Shown in pieces: positions 42,879 through 52,405 of a stretch of 64,000 nucleotides of DNA (the first letter of the stretch is position 1; each line of letters starts with the position of its first letter). A program made the position numbers and the translations under genes. This DNA comes from Phycisphaeraceae bacterium D3-23. GTDB taxonomy: Bacteria > Planctomycetota > Phycisphaerae > Phycisphaerales > Phycisphaeraceae. The notes beneath the pieces were generated by a model. The model was not told where the DNA came from. It did not search any database and saw only the letters and a program-made list of their open reading frames with translations. The stretch covers positions 62,001 to 126,000 of the forward strand of contig CP114179.1 of NCBI GenBank assembly GCA_039555135.1. The letters are read 5' to 3'.

Positions 42879-45077
42879 GTGAAAGAAATCCTCCTCATCA
42901 TCCTCGGCTTCGGCTTCCTGATCTTCGTCCACGAGCTGGGCCACTTCCTCGTCGCCAAGTGGGTCGGCATCCGCTGCCCGCAGTTCGCGATCGGGTTTGG
43001 ACACGCGATCTGCTCGTTCCGCAAGGGCGTCGGCTTCCGCATCGGGGGCACGGAGAAGGAGTTCCAAACCCGCGCGATCAAGCAACTCCACGCCGACGGC
43101 GTCAAGCCGTTGGGCGTCAAGGAAGAAAAAGACAAGGACCGAGACGCCGAGGATGTCGGGCTGGGCGACCTCGATCTGGGCCCGGAGCTCGAAGACGACA
43201 GCGACCGCTACTACACCGCCGAGCAGATCTACGAAGCCAGCGACAAGATGGGGCTCAGCGAGACCGAGTACCGGCTCAACTACCTCCCGCTGGGCGGCTA
43301 CGTCAAGATGCTGGGCCAAGAAGACATCGACCCCAACGCGAAGTCGAACGACCCGCGGGCCTACAACAACAAACCGATCTGGGCGCGGGCGTGTGTGATC
43401 TCGGCCGGCGTCGTGATGAACATCATCTTCGGCGCGCTCTTCCTGACCGCCGCGTTCATGATGGGCAAGCAGTCCCCCTCCGCCACGGTCGGCTTCGTCG
43501 CGCCGGGCATGCCCGCATCGACCTCATTCGCCCAGGGCCACGAAGGCGACCTCCGCTACCTCGGCATGCAGAACGGCGACCGCATCGTCGGTGTCAACGG
43601 GAAGAAGCCCGAAGAGTTCACCGATGTCGTCATCGCCACCGCGCTGGGCAGCCGGAACCGCGCCGTCGAGCTTCAAGTCGAGCGCCGCGGCGAGGAAGAC
43701 CCCCTCACCTTCGTCCTCACCCCCGAACGCGAACGAAACGGCGAACGCCTGCTCTCGGTCGGCTTCATGCCCGGCCTGTCGCCCGAGATCCTCTACGAAC
43801 TCGAAGGCGAAGGCGAAACCATCGATTGGCTCAACGGCCGCATGGAGGCGCATCCCGCATCGACACGCACGAGCGACCAGGCCATCCGCATCTCCCGCGC
43901 CGGCGAAATCGAAGTCGAAGACTACAGCGATATCCTTGCCGCCTTCGCCGTCTCCGACGGCCACCCCGTTGCCGTGACACTCCACGACCCGGCCGACGGC
44001 GGCGAAACATTCGAGACGAGCATCGAGGCGCTGCCCACCTTCGTCCGCTACCCCGAAGGCCCGGCCAACCTGCTCGGGCTCGTGCCCGTAGGTGAGGTCG
44101 TCGCCGTCTCGGACGACATGCCCGTGAAGGAGGCCGGGCTCGAAGTCGGCGACATCCTCGTGCAACTGGGCGACCTGGAGTGGCCCTCGACCACGCTGCA
44201 GATCGCGGAGCTGCTACACGCCAACGACCGCGAACCGCTCGCGCTTGTCGTCGAGCGCGACGGCAAGGTCGTGGACCTGGGCGAAGTCACACCGACGCGT
44301 AAAAACATGCTGGGGCTCGCGATCCAGCCGGTCTATGACGGCACCGCCGTCGCGGCGATCGTCGAGGGCTCCCCCGCCGCTGCCGCGATGAACCAGCCCG
44401 ACCGATTCATCCCCGGCACGCGCATTACGCAGGTCAACGGCCAGGCGGTCGAGACCTGGGCCGACATCCAGCGCACGCTCATCGCGCTGACTCGGCTAGA
44501 CGAAGCACCGACGCAGATCTCACTGACCTACGTGATCCCGATGGACGGCACGCAGGCCGAGCGCGTCGACCTCGCCCTCACCGAACAACACGTCAAAGAC
44601 CTCCGCGCCGCGAGTTGGGAGCCCGCCTACAAGAGCATCCAGCCCACCAGCGACCTCATCACACGCAAGGCCGACGGGATCGGCGAAGCGCTAGTCATGG
44701 GCGCGGACAGCACACGCGACTTCATCGTCCAGACCTACATCACCCTGCTCCGCCTGATCCAGGGGGATGTGAAGCTCTACAACCTCCGCGGCCCCGTCGG
44801 CATCGTCCACGTCGGCACGACCGTCGCCAAACAGGGGATGCCGTACTTCCTGTTCTTCCTCGGGCTCATCAGCGTCAACCTCGCGGTTATCAACTTCCTG
44901 CCGATCCCGATCGTCGACGGCGGCCACATGGTCTTCCTCGCGATCGAGAAGATCACCGGGGCGCCGCCCAGCCCGAAGGTGATGAACGTCGCGCTGTACA
45001 TGGGCCTCGCCGTGATCGGCTTCGTCTTCGTGATGACGCTGTTCTACGACGTGACCCGGCTGGTGACAGGCGGCTAA
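42879..45077 (+). CDS. rseP: RIP metalloprotease RseP-like (site-2 protease), three PDZ domains
   Basis: 732 residues against about 450 for E. coli RseP. Intramembrane zinc protease. Zinc motif HELGH at residues 18-22 in the first helix; the second motif NFLPIPIVDGGH lies near residue 670. Extra length comes from a charged cytoplasmic-type insertion (about 60-130) and three PDZ-like domains in place of two: about 204-285, 405-475 and 488-560. Start is GTG 42879 (MKEILLIILGFG). It would cleave anti-sigma factors or remnant signal peptides. Adjacent to dxr as in many bacteria. Confidence 0.92.
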   Translation: MKEILLIILGFGFLIFVHELGHFLVAKWVGIRCPQFAIGFGHAICSFRKGVGFRIGGTEKEFQTRAIKQLHADGVKPLGVKEEKDKDRDAEDVGLGDLDLGPELEDDSDRYYTAEQIYEASDKMGLSETEYRLNYLPLGGYVKMLGQEDIDPNAKSNDPRAYNNKPIWARACVISAGVVMNIIFGALFLTAAFMMGKQSPSATVGFVAPGMPASTSFAQGHEGDLRYLGMQNGDRIVGVNGKKPEEFTDVVIATALGSRNRAVELQVERRGEEDPLTFVLTPERERNGERLLSVGFMPGLSPEILYELEGEGETIDWLNGRMEAHPASTRTSDQAIRISRAGEIEVEDYSDILAAFAVSDGHPVAVTLHDPADGGETFETSIEALPTFVRYPEGPANLLGLVPVGEVVAVSDDMPVKEAGLEVGDILVQLGDLEWPSTTLQIAELLHANDREPLALVVERDGKVVDLGEVTPTRKNMLGLAIQPVYDGTAVAAIVEGSPAAAAMNQPDRFIPGTRITQVNGQAVETWADIQRTLIALTRLDEAPTQISLTYVIPMDGTQAERVDLALTEQHVKDLRAASWEPAYKSIQPTSDLITRKADGIGEALVMGADSTRDFIVQTYITLLRLIQGDVKLYNLRGPVGIVHVGTTVAKQGMPYFLFFLGLISVNLAVINFLPIPIVDGGHMVFLAIEKITGAPPSPKVMNVALYMGLAVIGFVFVMTLFYDVTRLVTGG

Positions 45078-45164
45078 GGGTCCATCTGCGAGAGCTACCC
45101 CGGGGTTGGGAGTCGCGATGATGCATTTCGCGGATGCGGCGGCCTAGGGGCCGCGCGGTTTGGG

Positions 45165-45170
45165 TATACT
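45165..45170 (+). promoter_or_regulatory. Candidate -10 box (TATACT) for yidC
   Basis: TATACT lies 102 nt before the yidC ATG in the 195-nt gap after rseP. A GCGGCC-TAGG-GGCCGC hairpin (45137-45152) lies just upstream. The -35 is weak. Confidence 0.4.
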
Positions 45171-45272
45171 TTGCGGCTCGCTCGCGCCCGGGTTGGTTGT
45201 CGCTCACGACACGCTCCAAGGTGCGTTACCCGACCCGGCCGACCGGGGCCACCCCATTGAGCTAGACCCACG

Positions 45273-47642
45273 ATGAGACTCGCGCTTACGATCGCCGCCG
45301 TCGTCCTCGGCCTCACGGTCGTGCTTGCCGTGACGTTCTACGAGCCCAAAGCGCCCGACACGGGCACGGACGCCGAGCAAGAAGCCCGACAAGCCGATGC
45401 CGACGAAGGCGAACAGGCCGATGAAGGTGTTGAGGCGGACCCCGGTCGCGTCGCGGATGCAGGCGACAGCGACACAGGCACCGACGAATCCGACGCCGAG
45501 CCAGACAACGCTGCCGATTCGCCCGCAGAGACCGACCCCCCCGACGACGACGCGACGGCCGACGCAGCCGATGCGAACGCTGAGGACGCGGATGCCGAAG
45601 CGCCCGAAGCCGCGCCGGCCGCCACGCTGCACGCACGCTTCGTCGAAGAAGACGGCACCGCGATCACGCCCATCGAGATCGGCAGCATCGAAGACGGCTC
45701 GGCCTACAAGCTCCGCGCAACGATCTCCCCCTACCGCGCGGGCGTCCTCGAGGTCCGCCTGGCCGACTACTTCGAACTGGTCGACCAGGTCGAGCACCAC
45801 ACGCTCCTCAAGCCGATCGCCGAAGCCGACGACGACAACCACCGCCCGGCCATCGGCTCGTACGCCGCGCGCTACATCATCATCGACGGCGGGGACCCGA
45901 TCGCCCTGTTCCGACAGGACGCGCAGGGCCACTGGATCGGCGGCTGGGAAGTCATCGACCACAACGCGAGCAGCGTCACGCTCAGGCTCGTCATCGAGTC
46001 GCACCTCGGCGAAGTGCGTACCCCGATCGCCGAGGTCACCCGCATCTACCGCCTGGCGGAGGACGCATACACGCTGCAACTCGAACAGTCGGTGAAGAAC
46101 CTGACCGACGACCCGATGCGGGTGCAGTGGGAGCAGTACGCCCAGGGCGACGTGACCTGGGACTCCGGTGACTACCTTCGTGGGCGCAGCCGGCAGTACG
46201 TGCTGGGCTACTTCAACCTCAAGCACGACCCGGGCCGGTTCAGCATCAGCAGCCGCTACCTCCCGCGCGATTCCCTGGTCAACGAGATGACCAGCGACAA
46301 GAATCCCTGGCCATCGGTCTGGCCCAACCCCGACGTCGACCTCGACCCCGCGAAGGCAGAACTCGCCTGGCTCGCCTCGGTCAACCGCTACTTCACCGTC
46401 GTCACCTCGTCGCACGTTGACCCCAACGCGACCGACTCGTCGGGCGTCGTCGGCCTCGAAGCCATCTACCCCGAGATCGGCACGATCCTCAGCCCCAGCG
46501 CCGCCAGCGATCCCGACGCCAAAGCCAACGACCGCGCCGTCATGTTCACCCTCCGCAGCCAGACCCTCACCGTCGGGGCGGGCAAGTCCACGGACCCCGC
46601 CGACCTTGGGCTGGATATCTTTACCGGCCCGCGCAAGAAGCAGGTCTTCAGCGAAGGCGCCTACGCGCCGATGCGTCTGGGCCAACTCGTGCGCTACTCG
46701 CTGGGCGGCATGTGCGGATTCTGCACGTTCCAGTGGCTCGCCGACGGACTCATGGGCCTGCTCCAGCTGTTCCACACCGTCCTGTTCGACTGGGGCGTCG
46801 CGATCATCCTGCTCGTGCTGATCGTCCGGCTGTGCCTGCACCCGATCACCAAGCGCGGCCAGACGAGCATGATGAAGATGGGCAAGCAGATGGCCGCCAT
46901 CCAGCCCGAGGTCGCCAAGCTCAAGAAAAAGTACGCCGACAACCCGCAGAAGATGCAGCAAGAGCAGATGAAGCTGTTCCGTGAGAAGGGCATCAACCCC
47001 GCGGCCGGCGCGATGGGCTGCCTGCCGATGCTCTTGCAGATGCCGATCTGGATCGCGCTCTACGCCATGCTCTACTACGCGATCGAGCTGCGCCACGAGC
47101 CCGCGTTTTACGGCTTCTTCCAGCTCTTCGGCGACTGGCAGTTCCTCGCCGACCTCTCACGCTCCGACCACTTCATCACCTTCTTCAAAGAACCCAAGAC
47201 GTTCAGCTTGCTGTTCATTACGTTCGACTACTCGGGTATCAACATCCTCCCGCTGCTCATGGCCGTGACCTTCTACATCAATATGAAGTTCACGACCCCG
47301 CCGCCCGCGAATGAGCAGCAGGCCCAGCAGCAGAAGATCATGCGGATCATGCCGTTCCTGTTCCCGATCATGCTCTACTCCGCGCCGTCGGGGCTCACGC
47401 TCTACATCTGCGCCTCGACTGCGGCGGGCATCATCGACAGCTACATCGTGCGTAAGCATGTCAAAGAGCTCGAAGAGTCCGGCAAGCTCTTCGAGAAGAA
47501 GGAACGCAAGCCCGGTGGGCTGATGCACCGGATCCAGATGGCGGCCGAGAAGGCGCAGCAGGCCCAACAGGAACGCGACAAGCCGGGCGGCGGCGGCGAC
47601 AAGAACCGCGGGCCGCAGAACTTCAAGAAACGCAAGCGGTAG
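45273..47642 (+). CDS. yidC: Membrane protein insertase YidC
   Basis: 789 residues. First helix at 3-21, then an Asp/Ala/Glu-rich low-complexity linker (about 28-115), a large periplasmic beta-sandwich domain (about 115-470), and the conserved 60KD_IMP insertase core (about 490-740). Key features: the hydrophilic-groove arginine in LLVLIVRLCLHPITKRGQTS, the cytoplasmic hairpin MKMGKQMAAIQPEVAKLKKK, MLLQMPIWIALYAMLYYAIE, and FPIMLYSAPSGLTLYICAST. Ends in a basic KKRKR tail that may touch the ribosome. The neighbour mnmE follows after 2 nt, a common pair. Confidence 0.96.
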   Translation: MRLALTIAAVVLGLTVVLAVTFYEPKAPDTGTDAEQEARQADADEGEQADEGVEADPGRVADAGDSDTGTDESDAEPDNAADSPAETDPPDDDATADAADANAEDADAEAPEAAPAATLHARFVEEDGTAITPIEIGSIEDGSAYKLRATISPYRAGVLEVRLADYFELVDQVEHHTLLKPIAEADDDNHRPAIGSYAARYIIIDGGDPIALFRQDAQGHWIGGWEVIDHNASSVTLRLVIESHLGEVRTPIAEVTRIYRLAEDAYTLQLEQSVKNLTDDPMRVQWEQYAQGDVTWDSGDYLRGRSRQYVLGYFNLKHDPGRFSISSRYLPRDSLVNEMTSDKNPWPSVWPNPDVDLDPAKAELAWLASVNRYFTVVTSSHVDPNATDSSGVVGLEAIYPEIGTILSPSAASDPDAKANDRAVMFTLRSQTLTVGAGKSTDPADLGLDIFTGPRKKQVFSEGAYAPMRLGQLVRYSLGGMCGFCTFQWLADGLMGLLQLFHTVLFDWGVAIILLVLIVRLCLHPITKRGQTSMMKMGKQMAAIQPEVAKLKKKYADNPQKMQQEQMKLFREKGINPAAGAMGCLPMLLQMPIWIALYAMLYYAIELRHEPAFYGFFQLFGDWQFLADLSRSDHFITFFKEPKTFSLLFITFDYSGINILPLLMAVTFYINMKFTTPPPANEQQAQQQKIMRIMPFLFPIMLYSAPSGLTLYICASTAAGIIDSYIVRKHVKELEESGKLFEKKERKPGGLMHRIQMAAEKAQQAQQERDKPGGGGDKNRGPQNFKKRKR

Positions 47643-47644
47643 GC

Positions 47645-49012
47645 ATGACGGGTGTCACCCCACCCACCATCGTCGCGGCCGCCACCCCGCCGGGGCGTTC
47701 GCCGCGCGGGCTGGTCCGGATCAGCGGTGCCGCGACCGCTCAGGTCTTGGCCTCCCTCGTGCAACACGTGCCCGGCACGCTGCGCACGCTCACGCCCGTC
47801 CGCCTGCAGCAGCCCGCCCTGCCCGCTTTGCTCCTGCGTTTCGCCGCGCCCTTCAGCTACACCGGCGAAGACGCGGCCGAGCTTCAGGTCCCCGGCAACG
47901 CCGCGCTGCTCGACCGCCTGCTCCACCGCGCGATGGACGCGAGTGGTGGCGTCCGTCTCGCCGAACCCGGCGAATTCACCTTCCGCGCCTACACCGCCGG
48001 CAAGCTCGACCTCACCCAGGCCGAGGGCATCGCCGCAACGATCCACGCGACCAGCGACAGCCAACTCCGCGCCGCGACACTCCTCCGCGAAGGCAAGCTC
48101 GGCCGCGCGGCGGGCACACTCGTCGACACGCTGGGCAACCTCCTCGCGCTCGTCGAGGCCGGCATCGACTTCACCGACCAGGAAGACGTCGTCCCGATCG
48201 CGCACAGCGTGCTCGATGCGAACCTCGCCAAACTCCACACCGAGCTCCGACACATCCTCGATCACAGCCGGCCCTGGGGCGCGATCGAGTCGCTCCCCCG
48301 CGTCGTGCTCGTCGGCAAGCCCAGCGCGGGCAAGTCGACCCTCTTCAACGCCCTGCTCGGCAAAGAACGCGCTGTCATCGACGCCCTGCCCGGCACGACC
48401 CGAGACGTCCTCGAAGAACCGCTCACGCTCGCCGACGCCGACGGCCGCCCCGCCGAGGTTATGCTCGTCGACCTCGCCGGGCTCGACGACCCCGCCTCCA
48501 CCCTCGACCAGCGTGTCCAGCAAGCCGCGCAAGATGCGCTGCGGCGGGCCGACCTCATACTCGCCGTGCAAGACCACGCGGCCGATCCCGCGCAGCCCCC
48601 GCCCGACACACACGCGCCGATCCTCCATGTCGTGACGAAGATCGACCGCCCCCCCCGATCGGCTTGTAGCAGCCCGCCCGACGCCTGCCGCGTCAGCGCC
48701 CTCACAGGCGAGGGGCTCGACGCGCTACGCCGGCAAATCGTGCGGCGGCTCAGCGTCCTGCCTGTCAGTGTGCAGGGCGACATGCTTGCACTCCAGCCGC
48801 GACACGAAAACGAACTTAGGGCCGCTACCGAACAGATCGAAGCCGCGCGTGCGATGCTCGCCGCACAGCCAAACCTCCAAACCCTGCCCAGCATCGAGCT
48901 GCTCGCCGACGCGATGCGTGCCGCGCTGGATAGGCTCGCCGCACTGGGCGGGCGGCTCACCCCCGACGAAGTCATCGGCCGCGTCTTCGCGACCTTCTGC
49001 GTCGGGAAGTGA
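47645..49012 (+). CDS. mnmE: tRNA modification GTPase MnmE
   Basis: 455 residues. With MnmG it makes 5-carboxymethylaminomethyl uridine at tRNA position 34. N-terminal THF-binding domain (GRSPRGLVRISG, FSYTGEDAAELQVPGN, AEPGEFTFRAYTAGKLDLTQ). G domain: P-loop GKPSAGKSTLFN at about 222-233, then DALPGTTRDVLEE and VDLAGLDDPA. The last residues are CVGK, with the conserved C-terminal Cys-x-Gly-Lys. The NKxD motif is replaced by VTKIDR. No mnmG nearby. Confidence 0.96.
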   Translation: MTGVTPPTIVAAATPPGRSPRGLVRISGAATAQVLASLVQHVPGTLRTLTPVRLQQPALPALLLRFAAPFSYTGEDAAELQVPGNAALLDRLLHRAMDASGGVRLAEPGEFTFRAYTAGKLDLTQAEGIAATIHATSDSQLRAATLLREGKLGRAAGTLVDTLGNLLALVEAGIDFTDQEDVVPIAHSVLDANLAKLHTELRHILDHSRPWGAIESLPRVVLVGKPSAGKSTLFNALLGKERAVIDALPGTTRDVLEEPLTLADADGRPAEVMLVDLAGLDDPASTLDQRVQQAAQDALRRADLILAVQDHAADPAQPPPDTHAPILHVVTKIDRPPRSACSSPPDACRVSALTGEGLDALRRQIVRRLSVLPVSVQGDMLALQPRHENELRAATEQIEAARAMLAAQPNLQTLPSIELLADAMRAALDRLAALGGRLTPDEVIGRVFATFCVGK

Positions 49013-49078
49013 GGGTGGAGGGTATGGGGTTCAGGGAATAGACAAGATTGATACTGCCTACACCAAGTGCCTTCCCGC

Positions 49079-49084
49079 TACAAT
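49079..49084 (+). promoter_or_regulatory. Candidate -10 box (TACAAT) for smpB
   Basis: GCTACAATC with TACAAT ending 12 nt before the smpB ATG. The expected leader is about 5 nt, so nearly leaderless. The same GCTACAATC word precedes the small gene at 6571. Confidence 0.4.
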
Positions 49085-49096
49085 CCCCGCCTACCC

Positions 49097-49582
49097 ATGG
49101 CCAAACGCAAGAAACAAAAGCAGAACCTCGAACCGCGCATCGAGAACCGACGCGCCCGGCGGGACTACAACATCCTCGACACCCTCGAGTGCGGCGTCGT
49201 CCTCCAGGGCAGCGAGGTTAAGTCCATCCGTTACGGCCGGGTCTCGCTGGGCGAGGGCTATGTCGCTGTGAACCCCAACGCCATGGAGTTGTGGATGTAC
49301 AACGTCGATATCGCCATGTACCCCAACGCCGGCGTCAACCAGCACGCGCCCAAGGCCATCCGCAAACTCCTCGCGCACAAGCGGCAGATCCAGAAGCTCT
49401 ACGGCCTCACGACCGCCAAGGGCGTGACGCTTATCCCGATCGCGCTCTACTTCAAGGAAGGCCGGATCAAGATCGAGGTCGCGGTCGGCGAGGGCAAGCG
49501 CAGCTACGACAAGCGCGACGACATCAAGAAGCGTGACGCCGACCGCGACATGCGCCGCGCGATGACGCGCAAGCGGATCTAG
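49097..49582 (+). CDS. smpB: SsrA-binding protein SmpB
   Basis: 161 residues. Binds tmRNA and delivers it to stalled ribosomes. NRRARRDYNILDTLECGVVL, GSEVKSIRYGRVSLGEGYVA, and the basic tail YDKRDDIKKRDADRDMRRAM are diagnostic. ATG 49097 (MAKRKKQKQN) is chosen. No ssrA gene is in the window. Confidence 0.97.
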   Translation: MAKRKKQKQNLEPRIENRRARRDYNILDTLECGVVLQGSEVKSIRYGRVSLGEGYVAVNPNAMELWMYNVDIAMYPNAGVNQHAPKAIRKLLAHKRQIQKLYGLTTAKGVTLIPIALYFKEGRIKIEVAVGEGKRSYDKRDDIKKRDADRDMRRAMTRKRI

Positions 49583-49584
49583 CT

Positions 49585-50799
49585 TTGCGCTCCGCCCCCC
49601 TCCTGCTTGCGGTGTTTCTGCTCAGCATGGCGACGGCCTCGGCCGAGCACGCGGTGTTCTTCTTCACCAAAGAGGCCCTGGGCTTTGGCGTGATGGCGAA
49701 CCTGCTGCTCGCACTTGTTTTCGGTGCGACGTATCTGCTCGGTGCGCGGCTCAGCCATCCGTGGGTGGAGTGGCTTGTGCGGCGGCTGCCGGGCGTGGGC
49801 AGCGAGCGTTTCGTGCTGGTCCTGATCCTCGCGTCGCAGGTGGTGATCGGCGGCTTGCTCGCGTGGTCGCCGACGCCTGCGATGTTCTGGTCGCTCTGGC
49901 CCGTGCTGGGGCTGGTCTCGGGCGTGCAGTGGCCGATCTTCGAGAGCTACGTCGTCGCGGGCCGGCCGCCGCGTGCCGCGGCCACCGCGATCAGCCGGTT
50001 CAACGTAACCTGGGCTACCGCCGTCGTGATCGCCGTCGCGATCTCGGGCCTGCTCATCGCCTGGTGGGAGCCCGCACTCTTCGCGCTCGGCGGGCTGCTC
50101 AACCTCGCCGGCATCGTGATCCTATTGACGACCTTCCCCGAGCGCGCCGCGCACCTGGAAGACAACCACCCCGATCGCATTCCCGCCGAGGTTGTGCGCA
50201 GCTACCGCCCGCTCATCGCATCGTCGCGCTGGTCGATGCTGTCGAGCTACACGCTCATGTTCGTGCTGGGCCCGTATCTGCCCGAAGTGTTTGATGCGCT
50301 GGGCTACGGTGTTGTGACGGCGACACTCCTCGCCGGCGTGCTCTACGCGTTGCGCGTCGTCAGCTTCGCGTGGATGGGCATGTGGCCGGGCTGGCACGGC
50401 AAGAAACTCCCGCTCGCGCTGGGCGCGGTCGCGTTGCCGGTCGGCGCGCTGCTCATCCTGCTACCCAGCACCGTCGCGCCGGTCCTCATCGGCGAAGTGA
50501 TCTTCGGTTTCACCGCCGGCGTCATCTACACCGCGTCGCTGTACTACGGCATGATCGAGAAGAACGCCTCGGTCGAGGCCGGCGGCGACCACGAAGCCGT
50601 CATCGGCGTGGGCTTCTGCCTGGGCCCGCTGCTGGGCATGGCCGGCCACAAACTCAGCACAACGCTGGGCAGTGCGGTCGCCGGCATGACGCTGGGGCTG
50701 TCGCCGATGATCGTCGGCGGTCTGGTCGGCGGGTTGTGGCCTTTGCGGAAAAATGTGAACCACGAAGTCACGAAGGGCACGAAGGAAGGCGAATTTTAG
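49585..50799 (+). CDS. MFS-type transporter
   Basis: 404 residues, about eleven or twelve hydrophobic helices, major facilitator pattern without clear substrate signature. Examples: LLLALVFGATYLLGARLS, VLILASQVVIGGLLAW, VIAVAISGLLIAWW, APVLIGEVIFGFTAGVIYTA. The start is TTG 49585, only 2 nt after smpB; ATG 49627 is an alternative. The last 15 residues (KNVNHEVTKGTKEGEF) are encoded by the left arm of an inverted repeat, so the true ancestral C-terminus was probably replaced. Substrate unknown. Confidence 0.8.
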   Translation: MRSAPLLLAVFLLSMATASAEHAVFFFTKEALGFGVMANLLLALVFGATYLLGARLSHPWVEWLVRRLPGVGSERFVLVLILASQVVIGGLLAWSPTPAMFWSLWPVLGLVSGVQWPIFESYVVAGRPPRAAATAISRFNVTWATAVVIAVAISGLLIAWWEPALFALGGLLNLAGIVILLTTFPERAAHLEDNHPDRIPAEVVRSYRPLIASSRWSMLSSYTLMFVLGPYLPEVFDALGYGVVTATLLAGVLYALRVVSFAWMGMWPGWHGKKLPLALGAVALPVGALLILLPSTVAPVLIGEVIFGFTAGVIYTASLYYGMIEKNASVEAGGDHEAVIGVGFCLGPLLGMAGHKLSTTLGSAVAGMTLGLSPMIVGGLVGGLWPLRKNVNHEVTKGTKEGEF

Positions 50800-50905
50800 C
50801 CACCAAGATGCACAAGAATCACAGAACGGTATTCGCCTGTGTTTGTCTTGTGTGCATCTTTACGGCAAAACTCATCCGCTGCCTTCCTTCGCGCCCTTCG
50901 TGGCT
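50759..50905. repeat. Large inverted repeat of CACGAAG words between convergent genes
   Basis: Outer arms 50759-50790 and 50881-50905 are reverse complements built of CACGAAG-type units (ACGAAGTC, ACGAAGGGC, ACGAAGGAAGGC). An inner pair AAGATGCACAAGAATCACAG (50805-50824) and its diverged complement (50837-50860) is nested inside. The left arm codes for the last residues of the MFS protein and the right arm ends 4 nt before the photolyase stop codon. It may serve as a two-way terminator. The CACGAAG word type occurs in intergenic repeats of several bacterial phyla. Confidence 0.8.
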
Positions 50906-50908
50906 AAA

Positions 50909-52357
50909 TCAATCCCCGCTGACTTGCGCCAGCGCATCCAGCGCCCGCTCGCGGGCTTCCTTGTGGTCGACGATCGGCTCGGGGTAGTCCTCGCCCAGCG
51001 TCACACGCGCCTGCTGCATCACCAGCGACGGCGCGGCCCACGGCTTGTGCAGGAACTTATCCGGCACGTCCTTTAGCTCGGGGCACCACTTGCGGACGTA
51101 GGCGCCGGCCTTATCAAACTTCTCGCCCTGCAAAATCGGGTTGAAGATCCGGAAGTACGGCGCGGCGTCCGCCCCGCAGCCGCCCGCCCACTGCCAGCCC
51201 AGCGTGTTGTTCGCGAGGTCCGCATCGACCAGCGTGTCCCAAAACCACCGCGTGCCTTCGCGCCAGTCGATGAGCAGGTGCTTCACGAGAAAGGATGCGA
51301 CGACCATGCGGACGCGGTTGTGCATCCAGCCGGTGTGCCAGAGCTCGCGCATGCCCGCATCGACGATCGGGTAGCCGGTCTGCCCGCGCTGCCACGCGTC
51401 GAGCGTGTGCCTCCCCTTACGCATATCGATCCACGGGAAGTCCGCGTACTTCTCGCGCAGCGGGTGGTCTGGGGTCTGCGGGAAGTGGTAGAGCAGGTGG
51501 TAGCCGAAGTCGCGCCAGGCGAGTTGGCGGAGGTAGCCGTGCGCGTTTTTCTTGAGTGCGGCCCCGGCGTTACCGGCCGTGCGTTTGCGGGCGGCGTGAT
51601 AGGCCTGCCGGACGCTGACTTCGCCGTGGTGCAGGTAGGGCGAGAGGCGGGATGTGCCTTGCACCGAAGGCGTGTTCCGCTCGCCGAGGTACTCGCCGAT
51701 CGGGTCATCGACGAATCGTTTGAGTTGCTTGCGTCCACTGGCTTCGCCGGGCCGCCAGGTGTCGGCGAGGCCGGCGTACCACTCGATGGTCGGCATCAAC
51801 CCCAACGCATCAAGCGGCTCGCTCGAGGGCCAGGACTTCGGCGCGGCGAGTTTCTTCGGCGCGGCGAGCGGCGTGTCCGGCTCGGGCAGCCGCTGCATCG
51901 CGTTGTGGAACGGCGTAAACACCTGGTACGGGCTGCCTTGCTTCGTCGCCAGCTCCCACGGCTCAAACAGCAGGTGCCCATTGAAGCTGCGCGCCTCAAG
52001 CCCCTCGTCGGCGAGGCCGCGTTTGACTGCCTGATCGCGCGCGATCGCTGCGGGCTCGTACCGCCGGTGCCAGACGACCGTGTCCGCCTGTGTTTCTTCC
52101 GCCAGTTGCTTGAGCGTTTCGAGTGCTGACCCTTGCCGCAGGACCAGCCGGCTGCCAAGCTTGTCTAGTGCATCTCCGAGAGCGGCGAGCGACTGGTGCA
52201 GCCACCACCGCCGTGCCTCGCCGGGCGGCCAGCCACCCTCCTCACCGGGCGACCAGATAAACACGGGCACGACCGCGCCGCGCTCCACCGCCGCGCAGAG
52301 TGCCGGGTGGTCGGTAAGGCGGAGGTCTTGTCGGAACCAGACAATCGTCGTAGGCAT
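50909..52357 (-). CDS. phrB: Deoxyribodipyrimidine photolyase (CPD class I)
   Basis: 482 residues. Light-driven repair of cyclobutane pyrimidine dimers. N-terminal antenna Rossmann domain (TTIVWFRQDLRLTDHPALCA) and C-terminal FAD domain: TSRLSPYLHHGEVSVRQAYH, WRDFGYHLLYHFPQTP, PIVDAGMRELWHTGWMHNRV, VDADLANNTLGWQWAGGCGA, FRIFNPILQGEKFDKAGAYV. These FAD motifs fit class I CPD photolyase or 6-4-like members; CPD is more likely. Convergent with the MFS gene. Confidence 0.95.
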   Translation of the reverse strand: MPTTIVWFRQDLRLTDHPALCAAVERGAVVPVFIWSPGEEGGWPPGEARRWWLHQSLAALGDALDKLGSRLVLRQGSALETLKQLAEETQADTVVWHRRYEPAAIARDQAVKRGLADEGLEARSFNGHLLFEPWELATKQGSPYQVFTPFHNAMQRLPEPDTPLAAPKKLAAPKSWPSSEPLDALGLMPTIEWYAGLADTWRPGEASGRKQLKRFVDDPIGEYLGERNTPSVQGTSRLSPYLHHGEVSVRQAYHAARKRTAGNAGAALKKNAHGYLRQLAWRDFGYHLLYHFPQTPDHPLREKYADFPWIDMRKGRHTLDAWQRGQTGYPIVDAGMRELWHTGWMHNRVRMVVASFLVKHLLIDWREGTRWFWDTLVDADLANNTLGWQWAGGCGADAAPYFRIFNPILQGEKFDKAGAYVRKWCPELKDVPDKFLHKPWAAPSLVMQQARVTLGEDYPEPIVDHKEARERALDALAQVSGD

Positions 52358-52405
52358 AACAGCGGGTGATTCGTAGCGGTGGCAGAATCAGATTCAGATG
52401 CGGCG

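Noticed and set aside
45204-47096. 630-codon open frame opposite yidC
   Set aside because: Antisense shadow; Val/Asp/Arg-rich with no recognisable domain.
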